Part shown: piece by piece, positions 45,986-54,735 of the stretch
Layout: every line of letters begins with the position of its first letter
Numbering within the stretch: position 1 is the stretch's first letter
Source: Saprospiraceae bacterium
GTDB lineage: Bacteria > Bacteroidota > Bacteroidia > Chitinophagales > Saprospiraceae
Assembly (NCBI GenBank): GCA_016716335.1
Contig: JADJWN010000015.1
Location: forward strand, 1-64,000
Direction of reading: 5' to 3'
Length of the DNA stretch: 64,000 bases
The notes under the pieces: generated by a model
Databases searched by the model: none
What the model saw: only the letters and a program-made list of their open reading frames with translations
Told to the model about the DNA's origin: nothing
Translations under genes and position numbers: made by a program

Positions 45986-46115
45986 CGTCTTGTTTTTTCT
46001 CTCACAATGTTAATTCATTTTCCCGAAAATGAATTCATTTATCCCGTGCAAAAGAGAAGTGTAATCCAACTTAAGCATAAACTTAAATGAAACCGGTCTG
46101 AATGTTCCTTTTAAC

Positions 46116-46162
46116 TCACATCAAAATGTGATTGCGGTGAGGAGAATAAGCATGTATCTTTG
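46116..46162 (+). promoter_or_regulatory. Promoter and palindromic operator of the LuxR-type regulator
   Basis: TCACATCAAAATGTGA at 46116-46131, then TTG at 46132-46134, a 20-nt spacer and TATCTTTG at 46155-46162. The last element ends 4 nt before the regulator ATG at 46167, so the mRNA may be leaderless or nearly so. The layout is identical to the promoter before the collar operon. Confidence 0.7.
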
Positions 46163-46166
46163 TACT

Positions 46167-46802
46167 ATGAATTCAATCCACCTTGCCATAATAGAAGATG
46201 ATAAGATAGTCCGTGATAGTCTGCTTGCATACTTTATACTAAAGGAAGATATTGCTTCAGTGACTACTTTTCACTCAATGGAAGCATTCACAGAGGATAT
46301 GAAAGAGCATATTGCACACAAACCTCATATCATTTTACTCGATATACAATTGCCCGGCATGACAGGGATTGACGGAATTCCGATAATAAAAAATATACTT
46401 CCGGACAGTGAAATCATCATGCTCACCACCTTCGAGGACAGTGACAAAATATTCAGTGCTTTGTGCGCCGGAGCCTGTTCTTATCTGTCCAAACAAAGCA
46501 GCCTAAGCCTTATTTATGAATGTGTGATAACGGTCAAAAATGGAGGCTCATACATGTCACCATCTATAGCCAGGAAAATTACCCGCTTTTTCAGCAAAGA
46601 AAATTCCGTGAGCAGCCCGCTGACTAAGAGGCAAACTGACATAGTACATGGTCTGGTGGATGGGCTGAGCTATAAAATGGTGGCTGCACGGCTTGATATA
46701 TCCATTGACACAGTCAGAACCCATATTATGCAGATATATCGTACACTCAATATTAATTGTAAAGGCGAACTGATCAGATGGGCGATTGAAAACAGAGTAT
46801 AA
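46167..46802 (+). CDS. NarL/LuxR-type response regulator
   Basis: 211 residues from ATG 46167. The receiver domain has acidic pocket EDD (about 10-12), phospho-acceptor Asp59 in LLDIQLPG, Thr in LTTFED and Lys109 in YLSKQ. The C-terminal HTH (about 148-205) has LTKRQTDIVHGLVDGLSYKMVAARLDIS and DTVRTHIMQIYRTL. An in-frame GTG at 46128 lies inside the operator and is rejected. Together with the divergent kinase it forms a two-component pair; the shared palindrome suggests autoregulation and control of the collar operon. Confidence 0.93.
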   Translation: MNSIHLAIIEDDKIVRDSLLAYFILKEDIASVTTFHSMEAFTEDMKEHIAHKPHIILLDIQLPGMTGIDGIPIIKNILPDSEIIMLTTFEDSDKIFSALCAGACSYLSKQSSLSLIYECVITVKNGGSYMSPSIARKITRFFSKENSVSSPLTKRQTDIVHGLVDGLSYKMVAARLDISIDTVRTHIMQIYRTLNINCKGELIRWAIENRV

Positions 46803-46861
46803 AAATGATTTCGTCTCGGTAAGTCTTTCTTAAATTTCAAAACAATAAATTAAAATAACAG

Positions 46862-47120
46862 TAACTATTCAGCTATAATATGACTATCATTGATTATGTC
46901 CCACGCCTGATGCGTGGCAGGCTATGCTATTGGCGTGGCAGGCTACGATTTCGTACTGGCACTCGACTCCTATGCATATTTTGGCAAACAGCGTGTCCCA
47001 CGAAAATTAAAATTGTTTTATCATTTTATCCACGGATTAACATCCATAGTTATTTAGTCCGTTGGAAAATTTCCTACGGACTAAATATTACACCCTTCCG
47101 TGGTTATAGCTGAATAGTTA
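46862..47120. mobile_element. MITE-like element with 17-bp terminal inverted repeats
   Basis: TAACTATTCAGCTATAA at 46862-46878 is the exact reverse complement of 47104-47120. The 259-bp interior carries a CCACGC/GCGTGG hairpin (46901-46917), a 13-bp direct repeat GCGTGGCAGGCTA (46912-46924 and 46933-46945) and a perfect 12-bp stem TATTTAGTCCGT/ACGGACTAAATA (47051-47087). It has no convincing gene. No clear target-site duplication was found. A non-autonomous transposable element is the best reading; a structured RNA is possible. Confidence 0.6.
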
Positions 47121-47691
47121 TAAAAATTGCTTCACGTCATCACATCACCGGAGGAGTCCATTCCTCATCTCTTACAATTTCTATTCATTATTAACAGGAT
47201 TCAGGGAGAAATCGCCCGGTTTATCAGTGATCGAATTGGATTTGTTTAATGTAAAATTACGTTAAGTATAGGAAGATACTGTAAAAGCAAAACATACCCT
47301 TATAGCTTGAGGATCTCCGGATGACAGTACACAAAATTCCTGAGAAGAGATTGCATGAATTTCTGCAGATTTTTTATCTGATGATTTTATCTTATTGCCA
47401 CGCCGATGCGGAATTTTACCATTCCTTACAAGCTGAAACATTTTATAGATGTGATTATGCAGGCAGGCATATTGTTCTGCTTTCCTGAAAATGGTAACTA
47501 CCTGATTCCGGAAAGTTGTGCTTTTTCAGACAATTGATACCTTCCGGGTATTATCCTATATACGTTACTTATACGGAAAGGTCAAATCATGAGTGATTAT
47601 CAAAGGTACAATCTGAGTCAATCATATCAGGTTTTTACAGATTTTCTGTTTGATCCGTGCGGACGAGCAACCTGTAAATTATACCCGGTAT
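47121..47691. other. Intergenic region after the MITE-like element
   Basis: About 570 bp on which neither strand shows a supported gene. Several short frames are broken and lack signal-peptide or domain features. I see no hairpin terminator or tRNA. Confidence 0.5.
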
Positions 47692-48582
47692 TTAATCCAG
47701 AATGATTTTTTTGTACGAGAGTACCGTATCATAGCCTTTGGCATTGAAATATTGACGCACCTCTGCCTCTCCAGCTTCTGATGTGGCAAGGACAAAATCA
47801 CCACCCCATGCTCCAAGAGACTTTACCGTACCCGGATAATCTGAAAAGAGGCGGTCTTTTACCTTTATAAAACCTGTATGCTTGTGTATCAGATCTTCGT
47901 GCTGCTGCAACAATTTTTCAAAATCTTGCAGTGTGGTGACTTTGCGGATTTCGTCCGTAATCTCTGTAATTGCCTTGACCAATGCGTTTCTGTTTTTCAC
48001 CGCCTTGAGATATTCCCTGATACCTTGTTTGGAGTCTTGTTTTTTGTTGAGGTGCACAAAATACAGCCGGTCTTTGAATTTTGGACTGAAATCTACCTCC
48101 GTGTAGGATACTTCCTCATCGCTGTTGATGTATTCGATCGGTCCCTCTGAAAATGCGCAGGCCACATCATATCCCGATCCGTCTTCCGTCTTGAAGTACA
48201 GCAACAATGGATTGACCTCAGCCCATTCAGCCACAAGATATACCAGGGTGGAGCTGCTACCCAATCCCCAGCTAAGCGGAAACTCCAGCTTGGTTTCGAT
48301 TTTAAACCCATTCCACTGAGACAGAAACTCTGAGTTGAGCCTCACAGCATTCTTGAGCAATTTTTGCAGAAAGGCTGATATCTCCGGGTTGGTTGTTTCT
48401 ACCGGGGAGAAGTCAAACAGCGAAATGGCCGAAGAAAACCATACCTTGTTTTCATGATCCTTGCTTTCCCATATCAGATCGGTGGTGGAAGATTTCTTGA
48501 CCGACATGGATTGACCCATTCTGGTAGGGAGGCCCAGTGCTTTGGCACCGTCCAGCACAGCATACTCGCCCGTGAGCAACAA
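47692..48582 (-). CDS. GHMP kinase-family protein (mevalonate-kinase-like); start unclear
   Basis: At least 296 residues. The ATP-binding GHMP motif LSWGLGSSSTLV (about residue 105) and the C-terminal glycine motif LGAWGGDFVLA are clear. The family N-terminus (GKLLLTGEYAVLDGA) actually begins upstream of the TTG at 48582: the same frame reads NYYGHGKLLLTGEY back to a TGA at 48628-48630, but no ATG or GTG lies between. Either a rare start codon is used or a base error hides it. The substrate is not determinable. Confidence 0.8.
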   Translation of the reverse strand: MLLTGEYAVLDGAKALGLPTRMGQSMSVKKSSTTDLIWESKDHENKVWFSSAISLFDFSPVETTNPEISAFLQKLLKNAVRLNSEFLSQWNGFKIETKLEFPLSWGLGSSSTLVYLVAEWAEVNPLLLYFKTEDGSGYDVACAFSEGPIEYINSDEEVSYTEVDFSPKFKDRLYFVHLNKKQDSKQGIREYLKAVKNRNALVKAITEITDEIRKVTTLQDFEKLLQQHEDLIHKHTGFIKVKDRLFSDYPGTVKSLGAWGGDFVLATSEAGEAEVRQYFNAKGYDTVLSYKKIILD

Positions 48583-48743
48583 CTTCCCGTGACCGTAGTA
48601 GTTCGCTTTGATGACTTCCGGATTTGTTCAGTGGGCAAAAGTACTGAAAGCCACTCATATATAGGATTTTTTTATAAATAAATTTTATATGTGTTTTTAT
48701 TTGATCTCATGGGTATGATGGTCTGGCTTTGGTATGTTATGCT

Positions 48744-48970
48744 TGGATGAGTTGATGGGTTGATGGGTTGATGAGTTGATGGGTTTATGGGTTTATGGGT
48801 TGATTGCGGATTTGCTTAGTTGCGGATTTGCGGAGTTGTGGATTTGCTAATCATGATGGAGTGTGATTTGGTTCGCTCGGTTGTGCTGATGTGGTGATGT
48901 GGTTTTATGGTGTTTTGGTGTTGTGGTAATATGGTTTTTTGGTGTTTTGGTGTTTTGGTGATGTGGTTTT
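48744..48970. repeat. G/T-rich low-complexity tract
   Basis: The plus strand is nearly free of C and is built from short variants of GATGGGTT, TTATGGG, TTGCGGATT and GTTTTGGTGTT. Period drifts between 7 and 12 bp. It looks like decayed simple repeat rather than coding DNA. No gene is supported. Confidence 0.75.
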
Positions 48971-48991
48971 ACAGTAGGTAGCGATCTTCTT

Positions 48992-49116
48992 CGTTCGAGT
49001 GTTCATAGTTCATAGTTTCCACCGACGGCGGATTCATCGTTCGAGTGTTCATAGTTCATAGTTTCCGCCGGCGGCGGATTCATAGTTCATCATTCGAGTG
49101 TTCATAGTTCATAGTT
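48992..49116. repeat. 46-bp direct repeats (two full copies, one partial)
   Basis: Unit 48992-49037 recurs head to tail at 49038-49083, with two substitutions and one small local difference, and again in part at 49091-49116. Each unit contains GTTCATAGTTCATAG and a GC-rich GGCGG core. There are no unique spacers, so it is not a CRISPR array. Confidence 0.8.
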
Positions 49117-49166
49117 CGAATTGTTCAAAATTCAGCCTTCATATTCCAAATAATACCTGAGCGATG

Positions 49167-49174
49167 TATCTTTG
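49167..49174 (+). promoter_or_regulatory. Candidate -7 element for the metallopeptidase operon
   Basis: TATCTTTG matches TAnnTTTG, 18 nt before the ATG at 49193. The -33 region is weak (TTC at 49144-49146). Confidence 0.5.
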
Positions 49175-49192
49175 GTATCAAGTTTACACATC

Positions 49193-50722
49193 ATGAGAAT
49201 ACTTTTATTTCTATTGCTGATGTCCGGGCTGACATATCAGACCCAAGGGCAGGAAATGTATGATTTACATCCATGCGGTACTGTATTGGGCAGGTCACCG
49301 TGGCTTATTAATTATCAGGCCAATCCGCATCTCTTTGCCAGGAGAACCGGTGAAACACTTTATGTACCTCTGACCATTCACATCGTAGGCAACAATGACG
49401 GAAGTAATTTTTACAGAGAGCAGAATCTGGTACAGGCGCTATGTACACTGAATGCTGACTTCGCACCTTCAGGTATTCAGTTTTATGTGTCGGGACAGAT
49501 ACGGTATATCAGAAGCACCGAATATTCATCCCACTCTACGATTCACAAAGGGGCGGAGATGATGTTTAAATATAATGTACCGAATACAATAAATACCTAT
49601 TTTGTGGGCAATGCCAGCAGTTTTTGCGGATACAACCTGCCTTATGCAGGTATAGCCATCAGTCAGAATTGTGCCAAACCCTCGGATCATACCTGGGCTC
49701 ATGAAATCGGTCATCACTTTGCAATACCCCACCCTTTTCTCGGATGGGAAGGCGGTGTAAGCTGGAATGGCAGCGTTGCCCACAATTACAATAATCCTGC
49801 ACCGGAAAAAGTCCTGTACGACTACACCCTCTTTAAAAACGAATATTATCCGGATACCCTGATCATTGATACAGCATGGGTTGAGCGTTTGGACGGCTCC
49901 AATTGTGCTTTTGCGGCAGATGGCTTTTGCGATACGCATCCGGATTATTTGTACCAGAGGTGGCAGTGCAGCACCGCCCGTCGGAGCAATACTGTCCAGA
50001 CTGACCCTGCGGGTGAAAAATTTAGCTCTGATGCATCCCTTATCATGTCTTATGCATTTGACCAGTGCAGTGCTGTATTTACGCCGCAGCAGATGGATGC
50101 CATGAGAGCATATCTCACCGATGTCAGGTATTACTACCTGGGTGATTACACCCCACCGGCAGCGCCTTCTACAGAGACCATCCGTTACCTCAGGCCGGCA
50201 GAAAATTCAACTGTTTTCTTCCGCAATGTCACCCTCGAATGGGAGCCGGTGGAAAATGCCACAGCCTATCTGATTCAGATCAGCACCTCTCAGAATTTCG
50301 GGATTATCCTGGCAGATACCATTGTATATGAACATCAGGCCACTTTCGAAAGTCTGCGCAATAATACCACTCTGCATTGGCGGGTAAAGCCCTTGAATAG
50401 CTATCATAGCTGTACGGATTTTTCCGGACGCAGTTTTTTCAGTACTTCATCAGTGAGCCATACGAAAGAAACAGACCTGCAGTATAGCTTCAGTGTGTAC
50501 CCCACTCTGGTCCATAACAATACTCCTGTCAGGGTCAGCAATCGCTCCGGCAAAGCTGCATCTGTACAGGTATCGGATATGTACGGCAGACAGCTTTATA
50601 CGACAGATTATGGAGACGAAAACCTGATTTTGGATTGTAAAGACTGGATGAACGGTATGTATATACTCCGTGTGGAGCAGCAAGGATGGTCCCAAAGTTT
50701 CAAAATCCTGATAGCCCGATGA
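49193..50722 (+). CDS. Secreted M43-like (pappalysin-type) zinc metallopeptidase with T9SS-like tail
   Basis: 509 residues from ATG 49193. Signal peptide (about 1-20), a catalytic domain with HEIGHHFAIPH (HExxHxxxxxH; His170, Glu171, His174, His180) and a Met-turn region SLIMSYAFDQ. A fibronectin-like region (about 325-420; LRPAENSTVFFRNVTLEWEP) and a C-terminal sorting-like domain (SFSVYPTLV.. DMYGRQLYT.. GMYILRVEQQGWSQSFKIL) follow. It is probably exported by T9SS and degrades extracellular protein. The stop overlaps the next start (ATGA). Confidence 0.88.
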   Translation: MRILLFLLLMSGLTYQTQGQEMYDLHPCGTVLGRSPWLINYQANPHLFARRTGETLYVPLTIHIVGNNDGSNFYREQNLVQALCTLNADFAPSGIQFYVSGQIRYIRSTEYSSHSTIHKGAEMMFKYNVPNTINTYFVGNASSFCGYNLPYAGIAISQNCAKPSDHTWAHEIGHHFAIPHPFLGWEGGVSWNGSVAHNYNNPAPEKVLYDYTLFKNEYYPDTLIIDTAWVERLDGSNCAFAADGFCDTHPDYLYQRWQCSTARRSNTVQTDPAGEKFSSDASLIMSYAFDQCSAVFTPQQMDAMRAYLTDVRYYYLGDYTPPAAPSTETIRYLRPAENSTVFFRNVTLEWEPVENATAYLIQISTSQNFGIILADTIVYEHQATFESLRNNTTLHWRVKPLNSYHSCTDFSGRSFFSTSSVSHTKETDLQYSFSVYPTLVHNNTPVRVSNRSGKAASVQVSDMYGRQLYTTDYGDENLILDCKDWMNGMYILRVEQQGWSQSFKILIAR

Positions 50723-51212
50723 ACCCATTTCCCGACAAAAACAACAATGACCCCTTGATTTATAAGGAGAATCTGGCTTTTCTGAAAACTTTACAAAAAG
50801 ATCAGCATGGCATTACCATAGAAAAGCTTCGGGACATTCATGATGAAGTATTCGATGCTACCGATTGTCTGCAATGCGCCAACTGTTGCAAAACCACCCC
50901 TGCCCTGATTACAAAAGCTGATATTCAGAGAATTGCCCCACTCTTCATATGAGTGCAAAACAATTTATCAGGAACTATGTACTGGAAGATATAAACGGTG
51001 AAATGAATCTCAACAGGATACCCTGCCACTTCCTCAATGCCGACCACAGCTGCGCCATATATGATGTACGTCCGGAGGCATGCCGAAGATATCCGCATAC
51101 AGATGAAAAAGGGTTTTTCAATCGTCCGGCTCTCAATGCCCGCAACACCATGATATGTCCTGCGGCATTTCAAATTGTAGAAAAATTAAAATCCATTACC
51201 CAAAACGTATGA
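50719..51212 (+). CDS. YkgJ-family cysteine-cluster protein (frameshift near 50945)
   Basis: About 164 residues after repair. Cys-rich motif CLQCANCCKTTP (about residues 54-65) and later CAIYDVRPEACRRYP, the pattern of the putative zinc- or iron-chelating UPF0153/YkgJ family. One base is missing near 50945: the restored reading is IAPLLHMSAKQFIRNYV. ATG 50719 overlaps the metallopeptidase stop and its own stop overlaps the next gene, both by 4 bp. Confidence 0.85.
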
Positions 51213-51805
51213 TTTACGCATTCAAAGATTACATACCGGTGGTACATCCTACCGCATTTGTGCACCCTCTGGCAGCGGTGACAGGCAATGTTATCATCGG
51301 CAAAGATGTCTATATCGGTCCCGGTGCGGCCATCCGGGGTGACTGGGGTGCCATCATTATCAAAGATGGCTGCAATGTTCAGGAAAACTGTACGATCCAT
51401 ATGTTTCCGGGTATCGAAGTGATACTGGAAGAAGGTGCACATATTGGGCATGGGGCCATCATACATGGCGCATATATCGGCAAAAATGTACTCATAGGAA
51501 TGAACAGTGTCATCATGGATGAAGCACAGATAGGACACGATGCCTTTGTAGGAGCCATGAGCTTTGTGAAGGCAAGGCAGATAATAGAACCCCGGAGTCT
51601 GTATGCAGGCAACCCCGCCCGTTTTGTCCGTGAATTATCAGATGAAATGATTGCCTGGAAATCAGAGGGTACCCACTTGTATCAGCAATTGCCTGCCGAA
51701 TGCCATGCAAGTCTCAGGCCATGTGAGCCTCTTACGGAGATGCCTGCCGACAGACCTGTCCAACAGAAAGTCTATTCTTTTTTTTCCAAACCTAAAGAAG
51801 AATAA
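51209..51805 (+). CDS. Left-handed beta-helix (hexapeptide) protein, gamma-carbonic-anhydrase/PaaY-like
   Basis: 198 residues with many [LIV]-G-x4 hexapeptide turns (VIIGKDVYIGPGAAIRGDWGA, GAHIGHGAIIHGAYIGKNVLIGMNSVI). Likely metal-site histidines are in HMFPG, HIGHG and IIHGA. PaaY/CaiE/YrdA-like proteins include thioesterases and gamma-carbonic anhydrases. It overlaps the YkgJ gene by 4 bp and the next gene by 1 bp (TAATG). Confidence 0.88.
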   Translation: MIYAFKDYIPVVHPTAFVHPLAAVTGNVIIGKDVYIGPGAAIRGDWGAIIIKDGCNVQENCTIHMFPGIEVILEEGAHIGHGAIIHGAYIGKNVLIGMNSVIMDEAQIGHDAFVGAMSFVKARQIIEPRSLYAGNPARFVRELSDEMIAWKSEGTHLYQQLPAECHASLRPCEPLTEMPADRPVQQKVYSFFSKPKEE

Positions 51806-54707
51806 TGCCCGAAAATCAATCAGTCAGGGACACCCGCCTGGATAATTTTTTACTTGCATTACAAAAATCCGGTATCCGGGAGTGTTATACGGATGAACTG
51901 CACCTCTCACTTTATGCCACAGATGCATCATTGTATGAAGTGCAGCCACTGGCAGTAGCCATTCCGCAAAATGAAAATGAACTCACCCATCTGATACATA
52001 CAGCCCATCACTTCAAAATACCGGTTTTGCCCCGTGGCAGTGCCACCAGCCTTGCCGGCCAGACGGTCAACAGGGCTTTGATCATAGATTTTACCAAATA
52101 CTTTGACCGCATCCTCGATATCCAGCCTGACCTCCGGTATGCGAGGGTACAACCGGGGGTGACCCGCGATCAGCTCAATAAAGCGGCAGCACCATATAAA
52201 CTGCACTTTGCCCCGGACCCTGCCACTACCGGCAGAGCCACATTCGGTGGCATGATTGCCAATAATTCTTCCGGAACCAAAAGTATCCTTTATGGCAAGA
52301 CGATTGACCATGTACTTGAGTTGAAAATTATGCTTATGGACGGCACCATTATGCATCTGCATGCTTTGACAGAAGAAGCTCTTGAACAGAAATGCAGGCA
52401 GAATGACCGCGAAGGAGAAATTTACCGCAGTTTCCGTACTTTAATTTTTGACCACAGCGAAGCCATAAGTGCAGCCTATCCCAAAGTAATGCGCAGGGTG
52501 TCTGGCTATCCCCTGGATGAATTTGTGCATACCAATGAATGGAACCTCGCAAAACTCCTGTGCGGATCGGAAGGTACACTAGCCATAATTCTGGAAGCTA
52601 AGGTAAGGCTTGAGCCTGTTCCTGCATACAAAGCTGCTGTCACCGTACATTATTCAGACAGGATGGATGCCATCAGGTCGGTCAGGGATATTGTCGGATT
52701 TGCTCCGGCTGCGGTAGAGATGCTGGACTACCATGTATTCGAACTCAGTGCAAAACACCCGCTCACATCTGCCCTGCATCAAAGGCTCATACAGGGCAAT
52801 CCACAGGCTACCCTCAGTGTAGAGTTTTTCTGTGAAAGTGAAGAAGCCCTTCAAGCCAGACTTCAGTCATTTCTCCGGTTTATCCCGCAGGTCAGAGGTG
52901 TGTATGCCTGGCCCGTCCTGCAATCTGCCGGGGAACTGGAGGATTCATGGTCTTTGCGCAAAAACGGGCTGGGTCTGATCATGGGTGATCCTGACGGCAG
53001 GAAACCTATACCCTTCATTGAAGACATGGCCATCCCACTGGAGCATCTGGCGGATTACATAGAGGGTGTACTGAGCATCTGCAGACATCACGGCGTTGAT
53101 ACTGTCCTGTATGCCCACGCCAGCGTAGGAGTACTGCATGTCAGACCCGGCTTAGATATGACAAAAGGGGATGATATCCGTATAATGAAGGAAATTACCA
53201 ATGAGGTATTCACACTGGTAAAAAAGTACAATGGCTCCTGGAGCGGCGAACATGGTGACGGGCGCAACCGCAGCCCCATGCTCCGTGCCTTTTTTGGTGA
53301 GCAGGTATATCAGATGCTGAAGGAAGTCAAAGACTTGTTTGATCCTGACGGATTGCTCAATCCGGGTATTATCATTGACCCTGAACCCATGGATACACAC
53401 CTGAGATATGGTGCCGGATATCAGGACCGAAAGGAAGACTTTGTATATCAATACCGCAAAGACCATTCTTTCAATGCACTGGTACATAATTGTTCGGGAG
53501 TGGGAGCCTGCAGAAATAAATCCGGCGGCACCATGTGTCCAAGCTTCAGAGCCACACTCAACGAGTCAGACAGTACCCGCGGGAGAGCCAATGCCCTGAG
53601 ATTGGCTTTGGCTGGTAAAGCAGGGTTTGAAAGGCTCGATGATCCGAAAGTACTCGAAGTTCTTGACCTGTGCCTGTCCTGTAAAGCATGTAAGTCAGAA
53701 TGTCCGTCCAATGTGGATATGGCCAAACTCAAAAGTGAAGTACTGCAGGAAAAATATGACAAAGGAATTATAAGTCTTCGCGAACGTAGCATTTACCACA
53801 GTGCAGGCGTATCAGCCATGCTTCCGGATGGCCGGCAGCAATGGTCAATTATTTACAGAAAACAGCCCTGTTCAGAAAACTGACCGAAAAATTGCTGAAA
53901 ATTCATTCCGCAAGGATACTGCCTGATTACGCCTCTCAAACTCTGGAATCCTGGTATCGAAAAAACTACAGACCACTTAACTCAGATAAAAAAGTAGCTC
54001 TATTCGCTGATACCTACATCAATTATCATGAACCGCATATCGGCATAGAAGCCATACGTCTGCTCAATCAGTGTGGATTTGATACAGAACTGGCTGTGGC
54101 AGGCTGCTGTCAAAGACCAAGAATATCCAATGGGTTTCTCAAAGCGGCAAAGCTTAGTGGCTCCGGTACTTTGGAAAATCTGGATAAATACATTCGCAGA
54201 GGTATGAAGGTCGTGGTGTGTGAGCCTTCCTGTACCACTGCACTGACCGATGATCTGCCCGATCTTATCGAAGATGAAGCGCTGGCACAACGCATACAGG
54301 CCAATGTATTGGCTCTCGACGTATTTATTGCCGACATTTTTCAGAAAGGTGAAATTCAGGGCCAATTCAAAGTAAAATATGAATCATTGATGATGCACGG
54401 ACATTGTCACCAGAAATCATCTTTCGGTACCCGGGCTTTGCACTATATATTGGACCAGGCAGACGGACTGCAATATCATGAACCCGATACCGGTTGCTGC
54501 GGCATGGCTGGTTCATTCGGCTATGAAAAGGAGCATTATGATATATCCGGAAAAATCGCAGACCTGAGTCTCATTCCTGAAATAAACAAGCTCACTCCCG
54601 ATACGGCTATTGTCGCCAATGGTTTCAGTTGCAGGCATCAAATCTCCCATTTCACGGACAGAAAAGCCCTGCATTGGGTAGAATGTGTTGAATTTGAAAG
54701 GAAATAA
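51805..54707 (+). CDS. FAD-linked oxidase fused to Fe-S/CCG domains, D-2-hydroxyacid-dehydrogenase-like (frameshift near 53826)
   Basis: About 967 residues. FAD_binding_4 domain (PRGSATSLAGQ and GGMIANNSSGTKSILYG), FAD-oxidase C-terminal domain (SGEHGDGRNRSP, LLNPGIII), Fe-S ligands (VGACRNKSGGTMCPS, CLSCKACKSECP) and CCG cysteine-rich domains (AGCCQRPR, TGCCGMAGSFGYEKEHY). The plan matches YdiJ-like and GlcD/GlcF-type dehydrogenases that oxidise D-lactate, glycolate or D-2-hydroxyglutarate. A base is lost near 53826; the restored reading is LPGWPAAMVNYLQKTALF. Open parts are 51805-53883 and 53841-54707. Confidence 0.9.
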
Positions 54708-54735
54708 AACCTTGCCCGAAATGGGAAAACACTAT

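Noticed and set aside
46128..46166. Upstream GTG start for the response regulator
   Set aside because: It lies within the palindrome and -33 region; the receiver domain begins normally at ATG 46167.
46880..47113. Plus-strand ORF inside the MITE-like element
   Set aside because: It is made of hairpin and repeat DNA and lacks any transposase motif.
48992..49116. CRISPR array
   Set aside because: 46-bp units are head to tail without unique spacers and no cas gene is in the window.
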